From Sipunculus nudus (taxonomy: Eukaryota; Annelida; Sipuncula; Golfingiida; Sipunculidae), in contig CM049311.1 of the NCBI GenBank assembly GCA_026874595.1, positions 6,795,676-6,859,675 of the forward strand: a DNA stretch of 64,000 nucleotides, given 5' to 3'. Each line of letters opens with the position of its first letter. Position 1 is the stretch's first letter. The notes below the pieces were generated by a model. That model was not told where the DNA came from, made no database searches, and saw only the letters and a list, made by a program, of their open reading frames with translations. A program made the translations under genes and the position numbers. Below are positions 42,880 to 54,481 of this stretch, piece after piece.

Positions 42880-45800
42880 GTAAGTTGACCTCTGACCATT
42901 TCGATCCCAAATTATCAGTTTTAGCTGAACTGGATGTGAGAAAAAGTGGAGTTTTTGACGCGCTTATCAGCATGCGTGTGAGACTGTTTTTCATGCATAA
43001 TTTCAACAGGCGGAGGTTGCCTGTTGCAAATTGGGCGAACTTTTTTGCAGAAAACGTACTGGATTTTATTATTTTTAAAGGAATTGCGATTTTTATTCAT
43101 AAATATATTAGTATGCATTTGCGACGTATAATGATAGAGTTATCTTCTGGTTTTTACAGATCTCCCCATCTCCAGTAATTCACTGTCTTCGAACAAGATC
43201 TGTTTCGATACTGATCTACTGAGTACTGCTAGCGCTACTACAGTACTAGTGCTAGTGATATCTGGATACTATGTGCTAGGTAGCAGTAGAACAACTATTT
43301 ACTACTACACTATTGTGGCTGATAATATAGTTAGCGTTTTGATGTGGCACAATTTATGGCAGGGCCTAATCATAGTTCCAGTTACATAATCAGTCCTAAC
43401 ATTCACTGTGTAAGATAATACTTTATAAGTGTTCAAGAACAAGATTTATAGTCAATATTAGCGCTCCCTAGCAGAGCCCTATAGCAAAACAGTAGCTTGA
43501 AAGCTTTCTTTGCTCCCAGTCTGTTTCTCACTGTGTTAATGCTGTCAGGAATCCCTGTTTACACCTGTCACTGGGCTACTGGTGCTACAAATGGACAGTA
43601 GCTGACAATAGGAGACCTTGCCCCAGCAGGTAGTTGTTAATTAGGCACTAGCCAGCCTGAAGGCCATTGCCCCTTGACATGATTAGTACATGAGCCCTTA
43701 GTCCATACATGGACCTCTATGTCCTATGATACCTCTGCTGGACGGACATGTGGTCGGTCCAGCAGAGGTATCATAGGACATAGAGGTCCATGTATGGACT
43801 AATGAGCCCTATGCCTCTGGGATTATGTAACATCCAAAGGCCTTGCTCATTTATGAAGTTTATATTGTTGAACTCATTGGTATCACTAAACAGAAATCAA
43901 ACATGCAACTAGGTTTTCGACAGTTTTTACACATGGGTGTAAACAACCTGTTCTGTACCTGGCATTAATACACTGGATAATTTAAGAACTATTTTGTTTC
44001 ACTGAACAGATATCCCACTTGAATCTAGGTTTTTTACAGTTTTCTACATGGGTGTAAAAAAACCTTTTTATTTAGATGACATTAATTAACGTTAATTAAC
44101 GATGTAAATAATGCAGTGTAAAAAACTTGCCAACCCTGATCCTAAAGATATAACTAATAGCAATTTGTTTTAGTCTAATTGGCATGTAAATGTTGCCACA
44201 ATAAGAAGTTAATCAAATCTTGAACTTATAAGTCATTATGTCTTTCAGCATTATTTCTATTTTTGCATTGCAGAACTTCCAGACAAATGGGGGGATCAGA
44301 AGGAGCCAGTGAAGGAAGGAGTTACATTTTTTGTCAAGTACATAGGTAGTACACTTCTAGAAGAACTAGATGATGGGCAGAGCTACGGAGATAAAATCAG
44401 TACAGAGGCCGTGGCCACAGTCATTGCCATGGTGAGTAACACCTGTAGGTGTGAGTAGTGAATATAATGTATAACTTTTTTTCTCTCACCAGTATCAAGA
44501 AAATATTGTCGGTGAAGTGAATTAGCCAAGTGAATAAAACAGCGGTTCAATTGCCTTATTTGTAGTATTTGTGTGATTTTTGGTTGATCTGCATAAATAT
44601 TTAAGCATTGTAGGTAATTCCTGCCCTGTGGAAGAGGTATGAGGTTTTCTGTATACAAGCTGTTAGTTAACATAAAATATGTGCCCATGTTGACAAATAG
44701 AAAAAAAATGTAACCAGAGGGGCTGATTGCACATGTTTTGACATAAACAAAACGGACAGCCTGTGTAATGTGAGGTTGGTGCTTTTTGGTTTATTTTTAT
44801 AAAAGGTTAAAGGAATTATCTTTAATTAATGGACATCAGATATCAGAATAGGCTCCTTTAATATGACTACTATCTGATAAATACTTAAAATTGTGTCTAA
44901 AAGAGTTGTTCAGTAGCACTTTCCATTTAAGTGTTCCTGTGTAGCTGTTCCTTGGCAAAAATTCAATACAACTTAAAAAGCCTCAGGAACAGCAATCTCA
45001 TGCTATTGATAAGTTGTTAACCATTTTACCCTGGCAGGTACAGATAGTTTCCCAGTTCAAACATACCTGGATTGAGTGACCACCTGCCAAATGGGACCAA
45101 CAACCACCAAATTTGAGGTTTAAATAAAACTGAGAAAATACAAACACTCAGAATATATGACCAAGTTACCTATTAACAGTGTCAAGAGAAATCCTAATTA
45201 CTGTAAAGTCAGATCATTCAGATCTTTCATCAGTATACTGAATGTTTTATAAAACAAATAAAACATTACGAGTATTTATTGTTTGTTGTATGTAAATACA
45301 AGGTAATATAAGATTTTGGGTAAATTCTGTTGTATAAGGTATGAGTTGGGGGCCGGTTTGAGCTATATTTTGGTGAGTATTCTGTTAGGGATTTTAGCAG
45401 AAGTAATATGTGTGTACAATGGGTAAACATTCTGAGCAAAAGCTTGGTGTGTTTTAATGAGGCAGCATATTCTGTTACTAGTGTTAGGTACTTTACCTTA
45501 GTTAGTATTTCATGGGTCGTGTTTGACCATATCTCACTTATTTCACTAAAAAACACTATTCTGTTATATGAGAAACATATTTTGTAAGTGAAATCATGGG
45601 GAATGTAGTTGGGTGGTGCAATAATAAAAGATTCACAGGGACAGGTTGCTCATTTTCCTGCACTTTTTAACTATGAATTGCAAATAGCTGCCCTCATGGG
45701 CATTTGTGGTTAGGTTTTGGGCCCATTTGGAGGGTGCTAGGGTGCTTGAAAATTAATCAGGCCTCACAAAATATTGGCAGCAGTCTGACATTTTTTGCAC

Positions 45801-48800
45801 AACTGATATCTCTATTGGGATTTGAATATTTTGTTCAGGGGTTCTACTTCAGTTTTTAGCTCAGCTGACTTTCAGTCATGCTGGGCTATAGCGATGGGTC
45901 TTTGTCTGGCGTCCTTCCGTCTGTCCGTCCGGCCGTTCGGCCGGCTGTCCGTCCGTTAGCAGGGCACAAATCGTAACCGTAGGGGCTAGGGCCATGAACC
46001 CTATGCAGTCTTAGAGGTTATAAAAAGATCTCCTTGCAAACCTGAATTTAGGTCACTGCGACCTATATTCTCGAAGTTATGGGGTGTGTTTGCACCCCCC
46101 AGAAATAACTCTTTGAGACAAAATTTTCATCCCAAACCTTCCATCTTTCACATACAGCTCACCTACCAACACGGGAAGAACCATAATTTTTTTTAGGTCA
46201 AAAGGTCAAAGGTCAAGGTCACAGGAGCCTCTTCTTTGAAAAGCCTGTGGATGCATTTTAAGCCAACCCTTTCATCCCAATTCTTTGATCTTTCACATAT
46301 AGCTCACCTAAGTTGGAGAAGAATCCTATAGATTTTGAGGTCACAAGGTCAAAGGTCAGGGTCACAGGATCCACTTCTTTGAAAAGGTAGTGGACACATT
46401 TCAAGCTAGAGTTTTCATTCCAAACCTTCCAGCACTGATATCGCTTCTCTGCCAACAGGGGAAAAGACCTGTTGATTTTGAGGTCAAAGGTCAAGTTCAC
46501 AGCACCCACTTCTTGCGTGGAGTCATTTTCAGGCAAACTTTTCAATCTGTACCTTCCATCTGTCATATATGGCTTACCTACCAATAAGGGAAGAAGCCTA
46601 TAGATGTTGAGGTCAAAAAGTCAAAGGTCAAGGTCACAATATTTAATTGTTCTAATGCTTGTGAGCATATTTAAAGTGTAACTGTTCAACCCAAACCTTC
46701 AGTCTTTCACATATGCCACATCTATGCATCACTCAGTTTGACTCAAACTTCATATTTATGGGTCTTTTTGCTTGAATAAATAACTTATTGATTTTGGGGT
46801 CAGCTGGTCAGCAGGTTAAAGGTTGCAGGTCAAAGTTATTCACCCATTGGTTGCCAAGTAATTACACCAGATTTAAGTGGTCAGTAGTTACCCATCATTT
46901 AGAAAGAATCCAGTTGATATATGGGCAAAAGGCCAAGGTCATAGGTCAGGGATGTTCACAATTACTTATTTTATAGACCATCTCTATTTTTCTTGTATAT
47001 ATAACCATCCCACTCCAGCTGGGATGGCTGTAATTGTGAGTGACACTGGTGACATATGACTCCCTTTTGTATCAGCCTATTAAGTGATAAGGCTCAGTGA
47101 TAAGTACCTCTTACTTCATAACAAAAACACTGTTGTCAGAATGCTTCAGCCAGGCATTAAGACTATGAGAGTACAGTATTAAGGTTTAGCTACTGATTTA
47201 TAAGATGATGGGAACATTTTGCAGTTTATTTTATGGAATCCTAGCAATAAACTTAGTTTCCTAGATATCTGAATATTTCAATATATATCACCACATATAA
47301 AAGCAAGTGTTTGTTCTCATAATATGTGGATGTGTACCTTGATTAAGGATGGCTTTTTGTTTTATTTCAAGACTCTAAGTCATGCTTTCTGCATTTATTT
47401 TCTTTCAGGTTTGGCAGTTTACCTACCCTGCTGACCCCATTGAAAAGCAGAGTGATAATAAAAAATATTGGACTTACACTTTTTACTATTGCATATCTAT
47501 AAATCTAATATGAGGGCCTGGACATGCCTTTTGAATTATTTTGGGCATTTATTACTGGATAATTTGCCCCAAGTTTGGTCTCTTATTGGAGAATGTGGGA
47601 TATCAAATGTCATACTTGTCAGAAATCCATTATGTCTGCCAGTTAGCCACCTTAGAAATTCTTTCTTCAGGGCAGTTTCAGTAATTTTTCTTTAATGTTT
47701 GGTCCGATTTAGAGAATGTTTGTTGTCTGATTTCAGACTTGTCAGAAGTCCAATATGGCGACCAGGCAACCATCTTTTAATTCCTTAGTTAAAGTGAATG
47801 CAGTTGGATGTATATTTATGTAATCTTGTAAAGGATTGGGTCAAATATTTCTGAATAAATATTACCATCATTTATAAAAGTGCAGTACAGTTGGCTTGTA
47901 TTGAATAAAAATTCATACAGAAGCACCTGTTTCTCAATAATTCTTGCATGTATTTCCTTGATTTTTGCTATATATGTTGATCTTATATTTGCCCTTTGTG
48001 GTGTTCCTTTTGAGACTGACAGGTTTCAAGCAAGCTGTTGGAATAGTTCCTGATAGCTTAACAGTCATGCATTTTCCTCAGACCATCAATGTGTTTTAAC
48101 CAGACATAGGTGATATATATTTCTGTTGTCATAGAAAATTTTCAACAAATTGGCAAATTGGTTCTTCAAAATTTGACTGGAAGTTGTGAATCTCAGTCCA
48201 TGATGTCACAGGTCATGCTTGGCAGCTGAGCGTCATGACCCATGGGTCACTTGTTAAAATATGTGAGAAATCCAGTGATTGATGAATTAAAGGAAGTGAT
48301 GAAGTTAGTTCATCAAAATAAAGTCACATTATATAATGTATCAAAGAATTTTCAAATAAATTTTTTATACTTGTAACTTATGCACAAAAGTTAATTTAGG
48401 TGCTTATTTGTTGATCAGATCACATGACACAATGGTTTTCGTTTTTGCTTTTGATTTGTGAATGTCCAAAAACTGTACCTTTTCTGTCAAGTCACAGGTT
48501 TTGCATGGAAGTGGGTTCTTCAGTGCACACATTGTTCCTAGTGGTCACTAATATTCCTTGTACAGCCATTTCTGTACGCAGTTGACGGTGACAAATTGAC
48601 TGACATGGACAGTCAACTTACACTTTGTATGGAAAAAAGTTTTAGTAAATAGTATATCTTATAGAAACAATCTTTGTAGGAACTATGAAACATAAACTGA
48701 TGTTCTTGATAATTTAGTCAATACTCTGTTAACCGCTCAGATTGCAGATATGTGATACAAGTTGTAAATGCCAGGAACCAATATCGGTGGACTTCAATTA

Positions 48801-51800
48801 AAATACCAATTATTGCCCATTTTCTTTTGCAGAAATGGTGGTCTATAAAGGCAGGACCCATTATATTGATAAAGTTAAAAATTAAAATAAAAAAACCAAT
48901 AATTTGTAGTTTAAAAGAATAAAATTCACAAAAGCAAATTAGTGATTAAGACCAAAGAATACCTTAAGGAGTCTTAAAATTTATTTTGTAAGAATGTATA
49001 CAAATTATCTGATGAAGCTACTGTTGAGGCTGCTCCATATTTAGGGGCAAGATACTTTCTTGAAAGACCTGTCTCCAGTTTGAGTCTTTCTCTTAGGTCT
49101 GTGAGCAAATTAACAGAACCAATAGGAAAGAATTTACAAAGAAGTTCACTTTGGAAAGGTTTATGTAGATACATGTTTTTCAGTGGATTGTTTCAGTATA
49201 TTTATTAAAGTGTTACACAGGATATAACTGATACATTTCTGTGTTTCTCAGGCCAAGGCAAGTGGAAAGAAGTTCCCCAACATGTCTATCACAATCTCCT
49301 CTCAGGGTATTAAAGTGACCAACATGGACACAAAACAAGTGTTTACAGACATGGATATATACAGGTCAGTGTGGTCACTCTCATGATCAGTGCTCTGTAC
49401 AAGTAGATTTGTCAAACACATTGATTAGACTGTTCACGGCTTTATCAATGATTACTAATATGTAGACTTAACTTACAAGTGATCAGCCAGATTCAGATAC
49501 ATAAAGAAATTATTAAGTCAACAAAAACAACCAGGAATGCAAGCCTCAACCATGAGAAGGTCCCTAATGAAGGATGCTCCCTGTCTGTGTTTACATTCAC
49601 TTATTTGGCCCATATTCCAAGGTTCATTCAAGCATAAGTGAATTTTTATTAGTTAATATTCTTGGATGACTTTCTTAAATCTTGATCATGTGCAGGATCC
49701 ACATCAAAATCTAACAGAATTCCATTGGCCTGTTCTAGAAACGCCCTGAAAATTTTATGAGATTCCTTTCCTTATTGCATGAGTTATGTTGTGAACAGTC
49801 ACACGAACAGGGATGAAAGCATACCCTCCTGGCAAAGGCGATAAACGTAATTGTATCCGCCAAAACAGAGTTTTGCGGATACTATGTTTTCAGCTGCACG
49901 CCGCCGCTGCCGCCGCGTAGGTGTCCGGAGAACTCCTCCGTAACCGCTGGGCGGAATTTTACGAAACCCGGGATAATGTTCGGGTCACATGTGAACTGCT
50001 GCGCCCCGATTTTGTTTTGACCTCTAACCTTTCCTCTGTGCTCTGCGTCCGTTTGTGCGTCTGTTTCCACACATAAACCCACATATCTCGGGAACCGTTT
50101 GACCGATCAGGAAAATTTTTTTACACAAATGTAGCCCTTGGGGAGCTTTATAATACACACAAAAAATGGTGGCGCCACCTGCAACCATGTTTGCACAGTG
50201 TCCATCTGTTCGTCTGCCTTGGGTTAAAATCACTCATATCTCTGCAGTGACTTGACTAATTCACCTGAAATTCAGCATGCGTACACATCCTGGATAGCTT
50301 TTCTGATTTTATGACAGGTGGCGCCACCTACATTCACGTTTACGCTGCAGACATCCAAGCTCATATCTCGGTAACCGTTTGACCGATCAGGAAAATTTTT
50401 TTGCACAAATGTAGCCCTTGGAGAGCTTTATAACATACACAAAAAATGGTGGCACCACCTGCAACCATGTTTGCACAGTGTCCATCTGTTCGTCTGCCTT
50501 GGGTTAAAATCACTCATATCTCTGCAGTGACTTGACTAATTCACCTGAAATTCGGCATGCGTACACATCCTGGATAGCTTTTCTGATTTTATGACAGGTG
50601 GCGCCACCTACATTCACGTTTACGCTGCAGACATCCAAGCTCTTATCTCGGGAACCGTTTGACCGATCAGGAAAATTTTTTTGCACAAATATAGCCCTTG
50701 GAGAGCTTTATAACATACACAAAAAATGGTGGAACCACCTGCAACCATGTTTGCACTGTGTACATCTGTTCGTCTGCCTTGGGTTAAAATCACTCATATC
50801 TCTGCAGTGACTAGACTAATTCACCTGAAATTCGGCATGCTTAAACATCCTGGATAGCTTTTCTGATTTTATGACAGGTGGCGCCACCTACATTCACGTT
50901 TACACTGCAGACATCCAAGCTCATATCTCGGGAACCCTTTGACCGATTGGGCCAAAATTTTGCATGTGTATAGATCTCACATAGCTCTTCATCATACGCA
51001 AAACTGGTGGCGCCACCTGCAGCCATTTTTGCACAGCTCCTGTCTGTTTGTCTGCCATGGGATAAAATCACTCATATCTCGGCAGTGGTTTGACATATCT
51101 GCATAAATTTTGCAGGTTTATACATCCCTGACAGCTCTCTTGATTTTATGACACGGGCTAAAATCACTCATATACATGTAGTGGTTTGACTTATCTGCCT
51201 TAAATTTTGCATATGTATACAACTTGGACGGCTTTCTGGATTTTGTGGTATGGGGGGCAACCTACATACACAAGTTGGCTGCAGACATCCATGCTAATAT
51301 GCAACACTCAATTTTCCCTTGCCACTCAATCCATGCCTCACTTCACCCGTTCCACTCTGATTTAGGCGGATACACGTAGTCGCTTGTCGACTACCCGTAT
51401 TCTAGTTGTTCTATAGGATCATTGAGTACTTCTTTATCTCAACTGCTATTTTTTTGGGCAACAGATCATGTGTGTTTAAGTACCTGATTGTGTTCTTGAA
51501 GAAAATTCATTACATATTGTCTTACTATTAGTAATGCAAAATTTAATTAATAAAATTTACATTTAAAATGGATCCACTTTCTGTTGTTCATATGCAGCAT
51601 TATGTTGTTCATATGCTGTGTGTTGGTATAAGTATATGATGATAAACATTCATTGAATGTTGGTTTATTTTACAGGATAAATTTCTGCACTGCAGATAGT
51701 CGGCATGATCGGGTATTTGCTTACATAGCTCGCAGCCTTGAAAATGAGACCATGGAATGCCATGCTTTTTTATGTCAAAAACCAAAAATAGTAAGTTCCA

Positions 51801-54481
51801 CTTTAAATCAATTTAACATTAACAAAAATTTCAGCAATAATTGTTTTGAGATAAAATTTATCAAAGATTTTGTTTTTGTCATTTTAATTTAGAAGTAATT
51901 TGTCAATTTTTATGAAAATGTATATCCAAATTTGTTTACTCATTGTGGCTTAAAAAAAAATTTATAAACAGATTTGACAGCTAAGTAGAAATTATATTAT
52001 AAAATGAAGACAACCCAAATAAATCACCATAAAAGCAAATCCTTCACCAGTTGTATTTCTTTGATAAATGTTTGTCTGTAGCTGCCAGGTTGTTCCCACT
52101 AATTATTCCCCACCAACTGTTTTGCAGGCTGAGGCTGTTACATTAACAGTGGCTCAGGCATTTAGTATTGCACAGGAGGAGGAGGAGAAGAGATCACAGG
52201 TAAATACAGACACCTTTAGATCTGTACTTGTTACAGAGTGTTTTGATGAAGTAATTGCCAAAACTCTTAAAAAAAGCATACAGGTCATTTTAAAATTATG
52301 ATCTGACAGTAACTGGATTTTAAATAATGGACTTCGGCTCCATGAATCTTAAGGTCATACCAACCCACAAAAGGAAATGCAACATGTGTCAAATGATGTT
52401 TTATGAAGTTATCATGGATAATGAGACATTCCCTGTCCAGCCTGATTACAGCAATACTAGCACAAAATGTTAAATTGTGCAAATTAACAGAATCTGTTTA
52501 TCTATCTCTCACCTGAAGCTGTATATAATTATCTCAGTATATTTATGTTTCTGCACTTGTGTCCAGGCCATTGAATGATATAGCTGATATCTTTTCAGTC
52601 CGGGGGATCAGAGTGCAGCAGTCCTATGCACCCAGTGTCTCTCACTCTGCCAACAGATGGCAGCAGTAGTAGTGGCGCATCTTCTCCAATGTCTGCAGAA
52701 AGCTCACCAGCACGCACTAGTCAAAATTCACTTAAACAGGGTAGGAACATCTTCATAAAATTTTTATTTTGTTAAAGTGTATGAGAGTGTAAATGTTTTA
52801 AGAAAAGTGGAATATAATCTCTCACTTTCACTCATCCAAGGTTATTGTTTATCTCTGTACCATGGTGGGTTATCATGTCTGATCTAAGATCTGTTTCTTA
52901 TTTTCCAGGTTCTCCATATGCAAAAGGAAATGCAAATACCACAGCAGAGAATAGCATGGGCTTTGAAGATAATTTTGCAGATATGTTTATCAGGTATGTT
53001 ATTCATAATTTTTATTTAAAACAATTAATTTCAGTTTGTAAAGGGGGTTGGGATCAAAGAAGTAGCCCCAGTAGGTGCCCAGTAAAGCCAACTACACCAT
53101 AAAACATAGCCTTTATGTCTCATATAAAATTTGTTCTATTGTGGTCTATATATAATATTACCGTAAAAACTTGCATACAAGTCTTACAGGTGAGTACAGG
53201 CCTTGCTGTCAAAGGTTGTACTCAAATGCATAAACTGTAAGAATGAATTATTTTATCTTTGCAGTGGAAAGGAATGAAAAGACAAACATTGATAAATATA
53301 CCATTTATCAAGAATATATGTTAAATAAGATATAAAATAATATTTCTTTGGAAAGCAGTCTGTTTTAAATATTCATTGGAATAAGAACAATGGCACAGTC
53401 TTAGGAACAACCATGGTTTGATTTTCAAGTGCTAGAAGGAGAATGAATATTAAATAGTTGTGAATTAAATAAAAGAACCAAATAAATGAAATACAAATGT
53501 TTATTATAAGCACCATAAATATCAATTATTGTTTGATTATCACTGAGTATCAAAAATATCACTGATTATTTGAAAGTCCACTCTTTCAACAGTAATAGCC
53601 GACTGTGTTAAAATGACATTAAAACCCTTCCCAGGCAGTCATTAACCTCGCTAGTTAAGAATAGCTCATCCCACTCACGACAACAACAGGTTGGTCAGAC
53701 ATTCAAGCCACAAATTTCGGTTCTCAGACTCCTACCCTCACATAAGTCAACCCCCAAATTTTAGATGTTTTTCGAGGGGGGGGGAATGTTCAACTCATGC
53801 AAGTTTTTATGGTACTGGTATCAACTCTGTTATGGTGAGGGTTTCCTGCTTCCTTTTACACCATAACTGTATCCTTTAAATCTGCTGTATCATCTCTTTA
53901 GAACTTTCAAAGACACATTAAATTAATTAAGTAAAGTAATAGTATTATATTATCATTAAGATAATTGATACCACCTTTATTACTCACATTCAATGCTATT
54001 TATATGTTGCACATTTATGATTTATTAGCAATTATTTTAAACTTTTCATATCTTTTACATTATAGATTATATCAGTTTACTTTTATCATCAAGAATTAAG
54101 ATAAGATATACTGTATTAATCTCTTGCAAGGAAATTACATTGTTCTGCACATCAATAAAAGGGGAGAAACAGGAATCACCATTACCAATATACACCAAAC
54201 ATTGTTAATGCTATAAAATAGTGTTAAAACTGAAGAAGTACAAAATACATACAATACACAATATTATATGATATAAAAGATATAAAATTCTGTAACAGAG
54301 ATATTCATTGTTATTTCCTTTCATTATGTGTTTTAGCTCACCACCCAAGCATCCAGGCAGGAGGCAACAGTCAAGTCCTAGACACAACACAACATCAAAC
54401 ACAACATCAAATACAACAACAACTACTACAACAACAACACCATTTAACGGCAGCTGCCACTCAAAGCTGGGACTGTTTTAG
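42825..54481 (+). CDS. LDLRAP1-like: PTB-domain adaptor, LDLRAP1/ARH-like (8 exons)
   Basis: Eight coding exons (42825-42879, 44274-44431, 49252-49364, 51676-51790, 52128-52199, 52599-52740, 52909-52993, 54337-54481) total 885 bp, giving 294 residues. Every intron is GT-AG and all phases close. The basic N-terminus MSKVFKAVKGPFGKSRHK leads into a PTB domain (about 19-165): VTFFVKYIGSTLLEEL, AKASGKKFPNMSITISS, INFCTADSRHDRVFAYIA, ECHAFLCQ and the helix AVTLTVAQAFSIA. LDLRAP1 binds NPxY tails of LDL-receptor relatives and links them to clathrin and AP-2 in endocytosis. Length is close to the vertebrate protein. The tail is Ser/Thr/Asn-rich with an acidic FEDNFADMF stretch where an AP-2 hook would sit, but no clear clathrin box. 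Orthology is inferred from the PTB core. Confidence 0.9.
43699..43801. mobile_element. 103-bp perfect-foldback MITE with 9-bp target duplication
   Basis: Perfectly complementary 44-base arms (TAGTCCATACATGGACC ... GGTCCATGTATGGACTA) enclose a 15-base loop. ATGAGCCCT lies directly on both sides (43690-43698 and 43802-43810). A 9-bp duplication suits Mutator-type transposition; hAT (8 bp) is the alternative. It sits in intron 1 of the LDLRAP1-like gene, so it is transcribed as a long hairpin. Confidence 0.85.
43905..44070. repeat. short diverged direct duplication in intron 1
   Basis: CTAGGTTTTCGACAGTTTTT near 43910 and CTAGGTTTTTTACAGTTTTC near 44025, each followed by ACATGGGTGTAAA, form two units about 115 bp apart. 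Confidence 0.6.
44274..44431 (+). CDS. LDLRAP1-like exon 2 (PTB start)
   Basis: Acceptor TTGCATTGCAG. It encodes LPDKWGDQKEPVKEG, the first PTB strand VTFFVKYIGSTLLEE and helix STEAVATVIAM. Donor GTGAGT, phase 0. Confidence 0.93.
44432..45852. other. LDLRAP1-like intron 2, upstream part
   Basis: A/T-rich intron without recognisable elements or exons. Confidence 0.5.
45853..48253 (+). mobile_element. hairpin-ended repeat, copy E (in intron 2)
   Basis: Near-identical over its full length to copy C, with a few small deletions (for example around 46310, 47030 and 47785). It shares the hairpin start, GTCCGTCCGGCC tract, AGGTCA units, CAGCTGAGC, GACCCATGGGTC and CTTG-T end. The right flank TTAAAATATG differs from that of C, confirming an independent insertion. 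Confidence 0.75.
49252..49364 (+). CDS. LDLRAP1-like exon 3 (PTB middle)
   Basis: Acceptor GTTTCTCAG. It encodes AKASGKKFPNMSITISSQGI and KVTNMDTKQVFTDMDIY. Donor GTCAGT, phase 2. Confidence 0.93.
49853..51405 (+). mobile_element. Helitron/HINE-like element H with 280-bp tandem units
   Basis: It opens with hairpin GTATCCGC-C-AAAAC / GTTTTGCGGATAC (49853-49882, AGA loop), has a short GCGTCCG/GCGTCTG tract, then about 3.5 tandem units of exactly 280 bp (GACCGATCAG at 50101, 50381 and 50661, diverged at 50941). It ends with subterminal GGCGGATAC, hairpin GTAGTCG-CTTGT-CGACTAC (51377-51395) and CTAG-T. A hairpin followed by CTAG and T is the classic Helitron 3' end. It lies in intron 3. The left boundary may be a few bases further out. 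Confidence 0.65.
50081..51070 (+). repeat. 280-bp satellite-like array inside element H
   Basis: Each unit has CATATCTCGGGAACCGTTTG, GGTGGCGCCACC or a one-base variant, and CTGCAGTGACTTGACTAA. The first three units are almost identical; the fourth is diverged. Confidence 0.88.
51676..51790 (+). CDS. LDLRAP1-like exon 4 (PTB core)
   Basis: Acceptor TTTTACAG. It encodes RINFCTADSRHDRVFAYIAR to ECHAFLCQKPKI, the strands and loops that accept an NPxY peptide. Donor GTAAGT, phase 0. Confidence 0.94.
52128..52199 (+). CDS. LDLRAP1-like exon 5 (PTB C-terminal helix)
   Basis: Acceptor TTTTGCAG. Its 24 codons, AEAVTLTVAQAFSIAQ then EEEEKRSQ, form the closing helix of the PTB fold. Donor GTAAAT. Confidence 0.92.
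52599..52740 (+). CDS. LDLRAP1-like exon 6 (Ser-rich tail)
   Basis: Acceptor CTTTTCAG. The low-complexity serine/proline-rich tail includes SSSSGASSPMSAESSPA, plausible phosphorylation sites. Donor GTAGGA, phase 1. Confidence 0.85.
52909..52993 (+). CDS. LDLRAP1-like exon 7 (acidic Phe-rich stretch)
   Basis: Acceptor ATTTTCCAG. It encodes SPYAKGNANTTAENSMGFED then NFADMFI. Its position and acidic-Phe character recall the AP-2 beta-appendage hook of LDLRAP1, but the canonical Leu/Phe spacing is not exact. Donor GTATGT, phase 2. Confidence 0.82.
54337..54481 (+). CDS. LDLRAP1-like exon 8 (C-terminus and stop)
   Basis: Acceptor GTGTTTTAG, phase-matched. It encodes SPPKHPGRRQQSSPRHN, an Asn/Thr run with nine threonines, and the end HSKLGLF followed by TAG. 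The ACA/ACT run is microsatellite-like and probably length-variable between alleles. Confidence 0.75.

Noticed and set aside
42880-43178. Continuation of the first LDLRAP1-like frame
   Set aside because: The GTAAGT donor at 42880 and a phase-matched exon at 44274 show this is intron read-through.
50101-51070. Regularly spaced repeats, considered as CRISPR-like
   Set aside because: The units are 280 bp, contiguous and almost identical throughout, in a eukaryotic intron. This is a tandem satellite-like array.
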